Counted from the stretch's first letter, positions 1 through 10,152 are shown. The stretch: 64,000 bases of DNA from Nocardia niigatensis NBRC 100131 (GCF_000308655.1 NZ_BAGC01000063.1:1-64000), one strand, 5' to 3'. Notes: generated by a model from the sequence alone, not told the origin. Made by a program: numbers and translations.

Positions 1-75
1 TCAGAGCCGCAATTCGCGCATGCCGCCGCATCTACTCGCCGCATTGTTCCCGGGCTTGCTCGAGTAAGGCCCGGG

Positions 76-396
76 GTGTTGCATTCGCCTGAGCGGTGCA
101 CGACCTTTGGTGGTGCGTACGTCTGCGGGTGGTCGGTTACCAGTTCTGTCGTCGACGAGTTCGCGGAACGGCTTCCCGGTCATAAAGAAACCGACTGGCG
201 CGTTAGTTGGCTGCCGGGCCGAGTGCTCACCCGCGCCCAGGCGATCGCCGCCATCGAATTGGCCGAGCTTCTCCTCGCCCCGGCCCATCCCGCCGAGACC
301 GACATTCACGCCACCATCGGCGCGATCGCCGAACAGCTGGGCATCCGGCCCATCGATGCGGCCGCCACCCTCTCGGCGCGACACCCCAACGGCTGA
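76..396 (+). CDS. Small conserved-looking hypothetical protein
   Basis: Soluble protein of about 106 residues that I cannot assign to a named family. The only in-frame starts are GTG at 76 and TTG at 79; AAGG at 66-69 sits about 6 bases ahead of the GTG. The second half reads as a compact helical domain (AQAIAAIELAELL, then IGAIAEQLGIRPIDAAATL) and codon use is typical of the window, so I take it as real. It lies 124 bp ahead of the membrane glycosyltransferase on the same strand, but nothing links their functions. The first 20 or so residues (Cys- and Trp-containing) look less convincing than the rest, so the true start could be different. Confidence 0.6.
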   Translation: MLHSPERCTTFGGAYVCGWSVTSSVVDEFAERLPGHKETDWRVSWLPGRVLTRAQAIAAIELAELLLAPAHPAETDIHATIGAIAEQLGIRPIDAAATLSARHPNG

Positions 397-520
397 CCCG
401 GCGTAGCCGTCCACCCCCGGGTGGGTCCCGATACGCCGTGCGGACGATTCCCGCCGGGAGCCCTCCGCCTTCGGGTGGAATTCCGTTGACTGGCACCGGG
501 TACGAGCCCAGATTAGGGCT

Positions 521-2353
521 GTGACATGGGTAATCACACGTCCCGAACGATCCGGAATCGACTGGTCACGGTGGTTGCGCGGGCCGGCCGGCCAACCACG
601 CTGGGCCCGGCCCGCACTACTGGGCATCGCCGTCGCCGCCGGAGTCCTCTACGCGTGGGGCATCAGCTCGCAGACACCACACCTCTACTACTCGGCCGCC
701 GCCCGTTCGATGAGCATGAGCCCGCACAACTTCTTCTACGCGGCCTTGGACCCGGACGCGACCATCAGCATCGACAAACTGCCGGGCGCGATCTGGATCC
801 AAGCGCTGTCGGCGCGGATCTTCGGGGCGCACACTTGGGCGTATCTCTTGCCGCAGGTCATCGAGGGCATCCTCACTGTGCTCGTGCTCTATCGGGCGGT
901 GCGGCGACTGTCCGGTCCATACGCGGCGCTCGTCGGCGCGGCGGTCGCGGCACTGGCACCGGCGGTGGTCGCGCTCGATCGCGGCAATATCTCCGACACC
1001 CTGCTGATCCTGCTGCTGGTACTGGCCGCGGATCAGGCGGCGGCCGCGATCGTTTCCGGAAAGACGCGGAATCTGATCCTGTGCGGACTCTGCATCGGCC
1101 TCGCCTTCCAGGCGAAGATGGTGCAGGCCTGGCTGATCGTCCCGGTCGTGGCGGCGGCGATACTGGTCGCCGCGCCGAGAACCGAACTGCGGCAACGCAT
1201 CACCGGCCTGGGCTGGTTCAGCGCGACCGCGCTGGTGGTGTCGCTGAGCTGGATGTCCCTGGTCAGTCTGCTGCCCGCCGGGCAGCGGCCGTACGTGGAC
1301 GGCAGTCACGACAACTCACTGTTCGAGCAGGTCTTCGTCTACAACGCGGCCAGTCGCGCCAATGACGGATTCGGTGTGGGATCGGCCAACTTCACCACCG
1401 GCGGCAAGGGCACGGGGTTCCGCGCGGAACTGGTGTTGGGGCCGGACAGTCGGTTCGACCATCTTTTCGGAGGTGGAGGTGGACGGGAAACCGGGTGGTT
1501 GATTCCGCTCGCGCTCATCTGCCTGATCGCACTGGCCTGGGCTGCCCGGCGACGGCCGCGCACTGATCGCGAGACCGCCGCGCTCGTGCTGTGGGGTGGC
1601 TGGCTCGTCGTCCATCTCGCGGTCTTCCTGGTGATCGGGACGGTGAACCCCTACTACCTGGCGGTGCTCGCACCCGCGATCGGGGCCTTGATCGGTATGG
1701 GGGCCAACGCGTACCGGCAGACCGACGACCGCCGGGTGCGCGGGCTGGGGATGCTCGCGGTGGCCGCGACCGCTTGCTACGGCTGGTGGCTGTCGGCGGC
1801 AGCGCCGGGCTGGGTGCGGGCCGGGCTCGTGGTCGTCGCCATGGTGCTGATCATGGCCGCGCTGCGTGTCCGCGAATCCTGGGCAACCGCACTGCTCCTC
1901 GGCACGGCACTCGCCGCGCCTACGACGGCCGCGATGTCGGTGGTCGCGGACGGCTACGGACCACTCGACACCCCCTATGAATCGGCGCAGGCCCGTCAGG
2001 TCACGCGGGGGTTCATGGCCTCCGCCCTCACCTCGGCCCGGGAACTCGACGCACAGGTCGCGAAAATGCCCGGCCACGTGAAATATCCGCTGGTCACGTA
2101 CACCTCGGCGCTGGGCTCGCCGTTCATTCTGTCCAGCGGCAGGCAGGTGCCGACCATCGGCGGCTTCACCGGCGCGGCCCCGGTGCCGACCACCGCCGAG
2201 GTCGCCCGCATGGTCGACGACGGCGAGGTCGGCCTGGTGCTGCTGACTCCCACCGATGACGACCGCGTGGTCTGGATCCGGCAACACTGCCGCGCCCTGC
2301 CCGGGGGCGGGGACGGCGCCGCGGTCCTCGCCTATACCTGCGCCCGCCACTGA
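521..2353 (+). CDS. GT39/ArnT-like polytopic membrane glycosyltransferase
   Basis: About 610 residues with an N-terminal membrane anchor near residue 33 and roughly ten further hydrophobic segments. It matches the actinobacterial YkcB/PMT-like branch of glycosyltransferase family 39, which moves sugars from polyprenyl-phosphate donors outside the membrane. The first outer loop has the family pattern of aromatic residues followed by DPDATISIDKLP, whose acidic residues are the expected catalytic region. A short Gly-rich loop (FGGGGGRETG) lies near residue 320 and the C-terminal ~120 residues form a soluble outer domain. GTG at 521 is the chosen start. A second, longer member of the family is at 47530-49605. 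Substrate unknown; mannosylation or arabinosylation of the envelope is an inference. Confidence 0.85.
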   Translation: MTWVITRPERSGIDWSRWLRGPAGQPRWARPALLGIAVAAGVLYAWGISSQTPHLYYSAAARSMSMSPHNFFYAALDPDATISIDKLPGAIWIQALSARIFGAHTWAYLLPQVIEGILTVLVLYRAVRRLSGPYAALVGAAVAALAPAVVALDRGNISDTLLILLLVLAADQAAAAIVSGKTRNLILCGLCIGLAFQAKMVQAWLIVPVVAAAILVAAPRTELRQRITGLGWFSATALVVSLSWMSLVSLLPAGQRPYVDGSHDNSLFEQVFVYNAASRANDGFGVGSANFTTGGKGTGFRAELVLGPDSRFDHLFGGGGGRETGWLIPLALICLIALAWAARRRPRTDRETAALVLWGGWLVVHLAVFLVIGTVNPYYLAVLAPAIGALIGMGANAYRQTDDRRVRGLGMLAVAATACYGWWLSAAAPGWVRAGLVVVAMVLIMAALRVRESWATALLLGTALAAPTTAAMSVVADGYGPLDTPYESAQARQVTRGFMASALTSARELDAQVAKMPGHVKYPLVTYTSALGSPFILSSGRQVPTIGGFTGAAPVPTTAEVARMVDDGEVGLVLLTPTDDDRVVWIRQHCRALPGGGDGAAVLAYTCARH

Positions 2354-2406
2354 CACGGAATCCGAAACAGCCCCGAATCAATCTGCGGCACTTAGCATCT
2401 CTCACC

Positions 2407-3279
2407 ATGCAGGACATCAGCGGGCTGATTCACAAGATCAAGCACGGCCTCGACACCCAGGTGAGCCTCGCGCGGCTGCGGCGACACCGCACGCTCGCGG
2501 ACGCCGTAGCCGGACGCATCGTCCTGATCACCGGGGCCTCCTCCGGTATCGGACGGGTCGCCGCCACGAAACTCGGCGCGGCCGGCGCCACCGTGCTCCT
2601 GGTCGCACGCCGCGCCGGCGAACTCGAGCAGGCCGTCGCGGAGATCGAGGCCCAGGGCGGGAGGGCTGTCGCGTACCCCTGCGATCTCAATGACTTCGAC
2701 GCCCTCGACGCCATGGCCGCGCAGGTGCTCGCCGACCACGGTCACGTGGACATCCTGGTGAACAATGCCGGCCGCTCCATCCGCCGCACACTCGACCAGT
2801 CCTACGACCGCTTCCACGACTACGAGCGCACCATGCGGCTCAATTACTTCGCGGCGGTGCGGCTCATCCTCGCCTTCGCCCCCGCCATGCGCGCCGGCGG
2901 CGACGGCCAAATCATCAACATCCTGTCCCTGGCCAACCTCTACGGCGGTCCCGGCTACGCCGCCTACGTCGCCTCCAAGGCCGCACTCGACTCGCTGAGC
3001 ACCAGCCTCCAAGCCGAAACCCACACCGAGAACCTGCGATTCACCTCCATCTACCTCCCCCTCGTCCGCACCGACATGATCACCGCCAACCCCGTCTACC
3101 AGCAGGCCACGGCCAATGCCCTCACTCCGGAAGAAGGCGGCCAGATCATCTGCGACGCCATCATCGACCGTCCCCGCCGCCTCGCCCCGGTCATGGGTCG
3201 GGTGACCGCGTTGCTCGACAGCGTGCTGCCCGAACGCGCCGACAGCATCCGCAGCGCGCGCTTCCGCCGCGGCATGTGA
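2407..3279 (+). CDS. SDR-family NAD(P)-dependent oxidoreductase
   Basis: Classical short-chain dehydrogenase/reductase of 290 residues. The dinucleotide-binding motif TGASSGIG is at about residues 42-49, NNAG at 119-122, the catalytic Ser at about 174 (NILSLAN) and the YxxxK pair at Y187/K191 (YVASK). The ~35-residue N-terminal extension before the Rossmann fold is rich in Arg and Lys. The C-terminal stretch after residue 230 resembles the mycobacterial SDRs annotated as fatty acyl reductase-like, but the substrate cannot be read from sequence. The gene starts 53 bp after the glycosyltransferase stop and may be co-transcribed with it. Confidence 0.9.
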   Translation: MQDISGLIHKIKHGLDTQVSLARLRRHRTLADAVAGRIVLITGASSGIGRVAATKLGAAGATVLLVARRAGELEQAVAEIEAQGGRAVAYPCDLNDFDALDAMAAQVLADHGHVDILVNNAGRSIRRTLDQSYDRFHDYERTMRLNYFAAVRLILAFAPAMRAGGDGQIINILSLANLYGGPGYAAYVASKAALDSLSTSLQAETHTENLRFTSIYLPLVRTDMITANPVYQQATANALTPEEGGQIICDAIIDRPRRLAPVMGRVTALLDSVLPERADSIRSARFRRGM

Positions 3280-3335
3280 TCGACTGATACGAAGGCCTAT
3301 TCACCGCTCCGTGCCCGTCCGCGTCCGCCGATACT

Positions 3336-4298
3336 GTGCGAATCGTGGGTTATGACACCAGCTATCACGCCGTGGACATGCGTCTGATCGAGCAACGCGT
3401 GTTGCCGTATCTCAGTGGCGCGGGCGGCGATCGGGACCTCGACGACCTGGTGGGATTCGCGGCCGAACAGACCAAGGTTCGGTTCCGCGCCAAGGCGTGG
3501 GCACTCGGCGCGTTGGAGGCCGCGGGTTTCGACAGCGGGTTCGAGGGCCAGCTCTACGTCTGGGGACGGCCGTTCCTGATCACCGCGCAAGCACCCGAGG
3601 ACGTCGCGGACTGGGTGATCCGCTACACCCAGTGCTCGGCCGCGAACGTGGACGAGCTCGCGAGAACCGCACTGCATCAATGGGATCCAGCGCTGGCGCG
3701 CGTGACCCAGCCGGATCTCAGCGGCGGACTGCCCCCGGACGAGCAGCTGGGAACCATGGTGTCCTGGAAGATTCGGCTGCTGCGCGACGCCGCCTCGGCG
3801 CTGCGGACCGGGAAAACCGAAGTCCTCCACCCTTTCGAGAACGAAATGCACGACGCCGCCGACATTCTGACCGGCAATCTGCAATTCGCGCTGCTGGAAT
3901 TCGTCTCCCGCCTGCTGCCCGGCTGGATGGACCGCGGCCGGATCTGGCCGACCGCCCTGACCATCGAAGCGGAGATGGGCTACCCGCCCGGCTTCGGCTC
4001 CAACTCCCCGCTCCTCGGCGCGCTACCCCAGATCTTCCCCCACCTCGACTGGGACTACGACCCCACCATCACCGCCAACTATATGGTCGGCGGCTACGTC
4101 GCCCCCACCGCGATCACCACCACCCGAACCATCCTGCGCGCCAACCACACCCACCTCGCGCACACCTACGACGAACCCGCCGACACCGCCCTGTCCCTCC
4201 GCAAATGGGACGAAGCCTTCGCCCTCGCGGAACGCATAGGCGGCGGCTTCGCCGAAGCCACCGAAATCTACAGCGGCATGGAAGGAAAAATGAACTAA
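3336..4298 (+). CDS. Hypothetical protein, 320 residues
   Basis: I do not recognise this family. GTG at 3336 starts the frame. The protein is soluble with no signal peptide or membrane segment, and is rich in Trp and aromatic residues (WGRPFLITA, LPGWMDRGRIWPTAL, HLDWDYDPTIT). It is balanced in charge and ends in a Lys-containing tail. Codon use is normal for the window, so it is very likely a real gene. It follows the SDR by 57 bp on the same strand and could share its transcript. No catalytic motif is evident. Confidence 0.75.
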   Translation: MRIVGYDTSYHAVDMRLIEQRVLPYLSGAGGDRDLDDLVGFAAEQTKVRFRAKAWALGALEAAGFDSGFEGQLYVWGRPFLITAQAPEDVADWVIRYTQCSAANVDELARTALHQWDPALARVTQPDLSGGLPPDEQLGTMVSWKIRLLRDAASALRTGKTEVLHPFENEMHDAADILTGNLQFALLEFVSRLLPGWMDRGRIWPTALTIEAEMGYPPGFGSNSPLLGALPQIFPHLDWDYDPTITANYMVGGYVAPTAITTTRTILRANHTHLAHTYDEPADTALSLRKWDEAFALAERIGGGFAEATEIYSGMEGKMN

Positions 4299-4706
4299 CC
4301 CTTCGCCTTCGGAAGACGAACCCGCGGTCAGCTATCCGGCAATCCGAATCGGATGCTGTGGAGCCGCTGCGGGCGCGTTCCGGACCATGCCTTGTAGCGC
4401 AGATCAGCCGGAACACCGGGCAGCAGCTTCCGCAGCGCCGCCATGGTCACGACGGCGAGTTCTTCGCCACCCTCGTAGCCGAGGATATCTGCGGGTTGAT
4501 CTCTCGAGGGTGCGGCCGAGATCATCACGGCCGTAGCGCAATTCGAGTGGAACTGGAGTCGAGAAGAGCTGCCGGGCCTGATCGCGCGGATGGGTAGGAC
4601 CGACTCACACCGCGAGACCAACGGCGACCACCGACACCCTCGTATCGAGCGTGAAAAGAGCTGGGCCCGCTCACTGTCGCCATCCCTCTCACCCGGATCT
4701 TCGAAG
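4299..4706. other. Gene-poor stretch with a possible minus-strand gene remnant
   Basis: About 400 bp between the hypothetical gene and the groEL terminator. On the minus strand an open frame (4328-4621) ends with a plausible protein-like C-terminus (LGYEGGEELAVVTMAALRKL, then LPGVPADLRYKAWSG), but its first half is low quality and has no good start or ribosome site. It could be the tail of a decayed gene or chance. No plus-strand gene is apparent. Confidence 0.25.
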
Positions 4707-4744
4707 CACTGGGCCCGGTCACCGTGAGGTGACCGGGCCCAGTG
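4707..4744 (-). terminator. groEL transcription terminator hairpin
   Basis: A perfect 17-bp inverted repeat (left arm 4707-4723, right arm 4728-4744) around the tetraloop GTGA, 28 bp beyond the groEL stop codon. There is no T-run after it on the minus strand, as is common for actinobacterial I-shaped terminators. It would also block readthrough from the plus strand. Confidence 0.85.
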
Positions 4745-4772
4745 TGTTCAAAACCGTTGCCGGAGGCGAGGA

Positions 4773-6395
<1,623 letters not shown>

Positions 6396-6505
6396 TGCGT
6401 TGAGATCCTCCAGATCAGGGATGGGCATGATCTGGTCAGGTTCGGTGCCCGCGACGGACGACCCGGCTCATTTGGTGAAATACAGCCCGGCCTCACCGTT
6501 CCGAC

Positions 6506-6532
6506 CTAGCACTCACAGGTATGGAGTGCCAA
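6506..6532 (-). promoter_or_regulatory. CIRCE operator, groEL-proximal copy
   Basis: Plus-strand arms CTAGCACTC (6506-6514) and GAGTGCCAA (6524-6532) flank exactly 9 bases, matching the CIRCE consensus bound by HrcA except for one base in each arm. Read on the minus strand, TTGGCA and TAGGTC 18 bases apart could be the -35 and -10 of a groEL promoter embedded in the operator. Confidence 0.93.
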
Positions 6533-6540
6533 AACCATTT

Positions 6541-6567
6541 CTAGCACTCACCCCCGACGAGTGCAAG
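6541..6567 (-). promoter_or_regulatory. CIRCE operator, groEL-distal copy
   Basis: CTAGCACTC (6541-6549) and GAGTGCAAG (6559-6567) flank 9 bases, a second CIRCE element 8 bp from the first. On the minus strand it too carries a TTGCAC box with a TAGAAA 17 bases downstream, so each copy may cover its own promoter. Confidence 0.9.
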
Positions 6568-6649
6568 GTTGTGGAGAACCAGTCGCGAGGTTGCCCGGGA
6601 ACCGGAGAATGGCCGCACGAGTCGCCTCGGCGGCCGGGTCTCGTGAGGA

Positions 6650-6952
6650 CTACGAGAAGTGGGAACGGTCGTCTACGCGGAGCAGGAGCGCGATCAGGGC
6701 GTCGGTGCGGCGTTCCTCCGGGGTGCGGGGTTCGCCGTGCTCGACAGTGACGAGTTCGGCATCCTGCAGGAGAAGTTCGGCCTCGATGCGCATGATGGCC
6801 CGGATGAACGGTGGCGCGACCTCGGGCGGGAGGTCTCCGTTCACGATGTAGCCGCCGTCCGGCGCGTCCTCGGTGGAGACATGACTGAGCGCGCGCAGCA
6901 GATCGGCGCGCTTTTCCCCCGCAACTAGGTCGGAACCCTCGTCGCCCGGCAT
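6650..6952 (-). CDS. Small acidic hypothetical protein
   Basis: About 100 residues if started at the ATG at 6952; no clear ribosome site is visible there and a later GTG start (VAGEKRAD) is possible. The C-terminal half has a convincing helix (TPEERRTDALIALLLRVDD) preceded by a Pro-rich segment ending APPFIRAIMRIEAELLL. I cannot name a family. It lies just upstream of the CIRCE region on the same strand as groEL, but the operators between them argue for separate transcription. Confidence 0.6.
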   Translation of the reverse strand: MPGDEGSDLVAGEKRADLLRALSHVSTEDAPDGGYIVNGDLPPEVAPPFIRAIMRIEAELLLQDAELVTVEHGEPRTPEERRTDALIALLLRVDDRSHFS

Positions 6953-7059
6953 TCCACAATCGTATCTGCCGCATCACGCACACCAGGGGACCCGGTTACG
7001 CGGGAGCGGGCGCGCGCCCTACATCACCAGGTCGGCAGCATGGCGGAGCGACACGCGGA

Positions 7060-7815
7060 CTACTGCGCGTCCGGGGCGGGCGCCGTCACTCCGGGCACCG
7101 GCAGCGAATCCAGCAGCTCCGCGATATCGGCCTGGACGGAATCCTTGTCCAGGCCCAGACCGGACAGGACGCCGGAACCGTTCTCCTGGTCGAGCAGGGC
7201 CAGCAGCAGGTGTTCGGTGCCGATGTAGTTGTGGCCCAGCCGCAGCGCCTCACGGAAGGTCAGCTCGAGGGCCTTGCGGGCCTGCGCGTCGAATGGGATG
7301 AGCGCGGGCACCGGGTCACCGGTGGCGGCGGGCAGGGCGGCCACGGCCACCCGGCGGACGGCGTCTGCCGAGATGCCCCTGGACTGAATGACCTTGACCG
7401 CGAGCGATTCCGGTTCGGCGAGCAACCCCAGCACCAGGTGTTCGGGGCGGGTTTCGAGATTGCCGACGGCCCGGGCCTCCTCCTGGGCGGCCATCACCAC
7501 GTGGCGGGCGCGCGGCGTGAAGCGGGCGAAGCCGGCATTGGGGTCGAGGACGGCGGCCTGGCTCGCGTCCGCGGGGGTCTTCGGCACGAAGCGCTTCTGG
7601 GCGGCCTGCTTGGTGACGCCCATGCTCTGCCCGATATCGGTCCAGGAGGCGCCGGAGCGGCGGGCCTGGTCGACGAAGTGGCCGATCAGATGGTCGGCCA
7701 CCTCGCCGATGTGGTTGCCGAGGACCACGGCGTCGGAGAGCTGTTCGAGCACGTCGCCGGGCCGGGCCTGCTTGATGCCGTCGATCAGGTCGTCGAGGCG
7801 GATGGAGTTCGTCAT
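7060..7815 (-). CDS. HTH protein with double Clp N-terminal domain
   Basis: 251-residue cytoplasmic protein. Residues ~1-75 carry a helix-turn-helix (SWTDIGQSMGVTKQAAQKRF), and residues ~90-235 hold two Clp N-terminal repeats (FTPRARHVVMAAQEEAR ... RPEHLVLGLL and FDAQARKALELTFREALRLG ... GTEHLLLALL), the adaptor/substrate-binding module of ClpA and ClpC. There is no AAA ATPase domain. The combination suggests a DNA-binding regulator that senses or recruits Clp substrates (inference). The ATG at 7815 lies only a few bases after a candidate -10 box and has no Shine-Dalgarno sequence, so the mRNA may be leaderless. Two palindromes in the promoter (7818-7863) suggest autoregulation. Confidence 0.85.
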   Translation of the reverse strand: MTNSIRLDDLIDGIKQARPGDVLEQLSDAVVLGNHIGEVADHLIGHFVDQARRSGASWTDIGQSMGVTKQAAQKRFVPKTPADASQAAVLDPNAGFARFTPRARHVVMAAQEEARAVGNLETRPEHLVLGLLAEPESLAVKVIQSRGISADAVRRVAVAALPAATGDPVPALIPFDAQARKALELTFREALRLGHNYIGTEHLLLALLDQENGSGVLSGLGLDKDSVQADIAELLDSLPVPGVTAPAPDAQ

Positions 7816-7817
7816 GC

Positions 7818-7863
7818 GTCAACTCTAGGTTGACTATAATGCATTGGTCAACCATTGGTTGAC
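7818..7863 (-). promoter_or_regulatory. Promoter with two GTCAAC/GTTGAC palindromes
   Basis: Palindrome A is GTCAAC (7818-7823), 5 bases, GTTGAC (7829-7834). Palindrome B is GTCAACC (7847-7853), ATT, GGTTGAC (7857-7863). On the minus strand TTGACC (7846-7851) and TAGAGT (7822-7827) are 18 bases apart and could be -35 and -10, so both palindromes overlap the promoter. The HTH-ClpN protein itself is the obvious candidate binder. Confidence 0.65.
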
Positions 7864-7883
7864 GATCCGCCTGGTCGTGTCGA

Positions 7884-8966
7884 TCAGGGTTTCGCGGCCC
7901 GCCCCACCCCGCTCACGATCTGCTCCTTGATCCAGGCCGCCGTGCGACCGGTCAGCACCGTGCTGCCGTTGGAATCGTCGGCCTTCATGAGCTGGACCAG
8001 CCCGTCGCGGCGGCCCAGGCTCATGCACGTCAGCACGAAGCGGACCCGGTAGGGCGCGGGCTGCTTGCCGCGCACCCGGGCGGCCACGGCCGCGCCGAGG
8101 TACTTGCCCGCCGGCTGCGCGGCCTGGCAGGACATCCGCGCCTCGCGTCCGTTGTGCCCGAGCATGACCGCCGCGTCACCGACCGCGTACACGTCCGGGA
8201 GGCCCCGCACCTGCAGCCGCTCGTCGACCAGGACCCGGTCGCGCGCGTCCACCGGCAGGCCGGAGCGAGCCGCCACCTCGGGGACCGTGAAACCCGTTGT
8301 CCAGAGCACGGTGTCGGCGTCGACGCGGTCGCCGTCCACCAGTTCGAGACCCGTCGCGGTCACCGCCGCCACCTTGGCGACGCGCACCCGGACGCCGAGG
8401 CGGTCCAGGGTGGCGCGAATGTGCGCGACGGCCTTGGGGATCAGCCAGCCGCCCGGCTCGTCCGAGCTCACCAGCAGCACCTCGAGGTCGGGGCGCGATT
8501 CGGCCAGTTCGGTCGCGGCCTCGATACCCGTCGCGCCGCCGCCCACCACCGCCACCCGGCCGCTGAGCGCGGGAATCCGGTGCGTGTCTTCGGAAGTCGC
8601 GATCGTGCAGGCGAATTCGGCGGCGCCGGGCACCATGCCGAGATCGGCGCGGCTGCCGAGGGCGTAGATCAGCGAGTCGTATTCGACGGCGTCACCGGAG
8701 GCGAGTTCGACCCGGCGGGCGGCGGTGTCGATGCGCTCGGCGCGGCCGTTGACGAACTCGATGCCCTTGGCGGCCAGGGTATTTCGCAGTTCCCAGCGCG
8801 GCACGTGCTGGCCGGCGACGACCTGGTGCAGCCGCACCCGGTCGACGAATTCGGTGTGCAGGTCGATCACGGTGACCCGCGCGCCCTTGGCCTTCACTGC
8901 CTGCTGCGCCGCGGCCAGCCCCGCATAACCCGCGCCCAGTACGACGATTCGATGTTGCCCGGTCAT
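7884..8966 (-). CDS. FAD-dependent oxidoreductase (NDH-2/AIF-like)
   Basis: About 360-residue pyridine nucleotide-disulfide oxidoreductase fold. The FAD motif GAGYAGLAAA is near the N-terminus, the NAD(P) motif VVGGGATGIEAATEL is mid-protein, and VYAVGDAA is near the C-terminal third; there is no redox-active CxxC. The start at 8966 (MTGQHRIVVLGAG) has AGGAG 9 bases upstream, and an upstream in-frame ATG at 9008 is rejected. It lies directly downstream of the ECF41 sigma gene on the same strand, where ECF41 partner genes (carboxymuconolactone decarboxylase, oxidoreductase or epimerase) usually sit. It is probably that sigma factor's target; the electron acceptor is unknown. Confidence 0.9.
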   Translation of the reverse strand: MTGQHRIVVLGAGYAGLAAAQQAVKAKGARVTVIDLHTEFVDRVRLHQVVAGQHVPRWELRNTLAAKGIEFVNGRAERIDTAARRVELASGDAVEYDSLIYALGSRADLGMVPGAAEFACTIATSEDTHRIPALSGRVAVVGGGATGIEAATELAESRPDLEVLLVSSDEPGGWLIPKAVAHIRATLDRLGVRVRVAKVAAVTATGLELVDGDRVDADTVLWTTGFTVPEVAARSGLPVDARDRVLVDERLQVRGLPDVYAVGDAAVMLGHNGREARMSCQAAQPAGKYLGAAVAARVRGKQPAPYRVRFVLTCMSLGRRDGLVQLMKADDSNGSTVLTGRTAAWIKEQIVSGVGRAAKP

Positions 8967-9014
8967 GAGAGTGCTCCTTGCTTCCCGGCCCCGCTCGGTG
9001 GCCGACACCCTCTA

Positions 9015-9041
9015 GACCGGACGGCCCCGCGATCCCTGACA
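9015..9041 (-). promoter_or_regulatory. Candidate ECF41 promoter of the oxidoreductase
   Basis: On the minus strand TGTCAGG (complement of 9035-9041) is followed after exactly 16 bases by GGTC (complement of 9015-9018), close to the published ECF41 consensus TGTCACA-N16-CGTC. It would start transcription about 40 bp ahead of the oxidoreductase start. Two bases differ in the -35 box and one in the -10 box. Confidence 0.45.
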
Positions 9042-9093
9042 GGTCCCGGCCATGTCCTGCGTCACATGCCGATTCGCGGCGCGGAAACCGCCG

Positions 9094-9996
9094 TTATCCG
9101 GCGGTTTCGTCGGTGAGTGCCCGTTCGGCGCGGGCGAAGTGGGCCAGCTTGTCCGGGTTCACCACGAGCTGGATCGAGGCGATCGAGGCACCGGCGAAAT
9201 CGGCCGACACGATGCCCATCACGGTCCCGTCCAGGCGGGCGACGAAGGCCGGTGCGGCATTGACCTCCTCGACCGTGAAGGTGAGGCCTCGCATCTTGGT
9301 GAACAGCCCCAGCAGGTAGCGGGCCACGTTCGCGGCGCCGACGATGGGCCGCTTGGCCGCGTGGACCTTCGTGCCGCCGTCGGCCACGGCCACGATATCG
9401 GCGGTGAACATGGCCTCGAGCGCGGCCAGATCACCGGATTGCGCTGCGGCGAGGAACTTCTCGACCAATTCGCGCGCGTGCGCGGGCGCGCATTCGAAGC
9501 GCGGCCGCTCCTCGTGCACGCGGTGGGTGGCGCGGCGGAACACCTGCTGCGAGTTGGCCTCGGTGAGGTCGAGCATGTCGGCGATCTCACGGTGCGCGTA
9601 GCCGAAGGCCTCGCGGAGCACGAAGACGGCGCGTTCGGTGGGGCTGAGTCGCTCGGCCAGCGTCAGGAAGGCGATCGACACCAGTTCCCGCTGCTCGGCC
9701 GATTCCAGCGGGCCGAGCTGCCCGTGGCCGGTCGGGACCGGTTCTGGCAGCCACGGGCCGACGTAGGTCTCGCGGCGGGCGCGGGCCGAATCCAGCCAGG
9801 TGCGGCAGAGATTCACCAGGATGGTGGTCAACCAGGCTTCGGCGGAGCGGATGTCGGCGCGGTCGGTGCCGTCCCAGCGCAGGTAGGTCTCCTGGACGGC
9901 GTCCTCGGCCTCGGCGGCCGACCCGAGCATGCGGTAGGCCATGGCGAACAGCCTCGGCCGATGCCGCTCGAATTCGACCAGCCCATCGGCATCCAT
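9094..9996 (-). CDS. ECF41-type RNA polymerase sigma factor (SigJ-like)
   Basis: 300 residues. Sigma region 2 is at about 8-75 (RMLGSAAEAEDAVQE) and region 4 at about 108-160 (LSPTERAVFVLREAFGYAH, then HTH EIADMLDLTEANSQQ). A C-terminal SnoaL-like domain spans about 170-290. The three ECF41 hallmarks are present: WLPEP at 82-86, DGGTK (canonical DGGGK) at 206-210 and NPDKL at 280-284. In ECF41 factors the C-terminal domain replaces an anti-sigma factor as the activity switch. The start at 9996 (MDADGLVEFERHRPR) fits family length; the frame upstream to 10077 is not family-like. The FAD oxidoreductase 127 bp downstream is the likely regulon member. Confidence 0.93.
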   Translation of the reverse strand: MDADGLVEFERHRPRLFAMAYRMLGSAAEAEDAVQETYLRWDGTDRADIRSAEAWLTTILVNLCRTWLDSARARRETYVGPWLPEPVPTGHGQLGPLESAEQRELVSIAFLTLAERLSPTERAVFVLREAFGYAHREIADMLDLTEANSQQVFRRATHRVHEERPRFECAPAHARELVEKFLAAAQSGDLAALEAMFTADIVAVADGGTKVHAAKRPIVGAANVARYLLGLFTKMRGLTFTVEEVNAAPAFVARLDGTVMGIVSADFAGASIASIQLVVNPDKLAHFARAERALTDETAG

Positions 9997-10152
9997 CCGT
10001 ACCCCAGTCCTCGTCGTACGCAATCGTTTGAGGACGATACGCCTCCGACCGGCCGCCGAGACGGTGAGCATCCACACGCGCCCACCGTGCGCCCCGCGAC
10101 CGACGAAGCACTGACGACCGGCCGAGAGCGCGCGGAACCGGTACGCGGATCG

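Noticed and set aside
7835..7840. Plus-strand TATAAT near the ClpN gene
   Set aside because: No matching -35 and no plus-strand gene follows; it falls within the palindromic promoter of the minus-strand gene.
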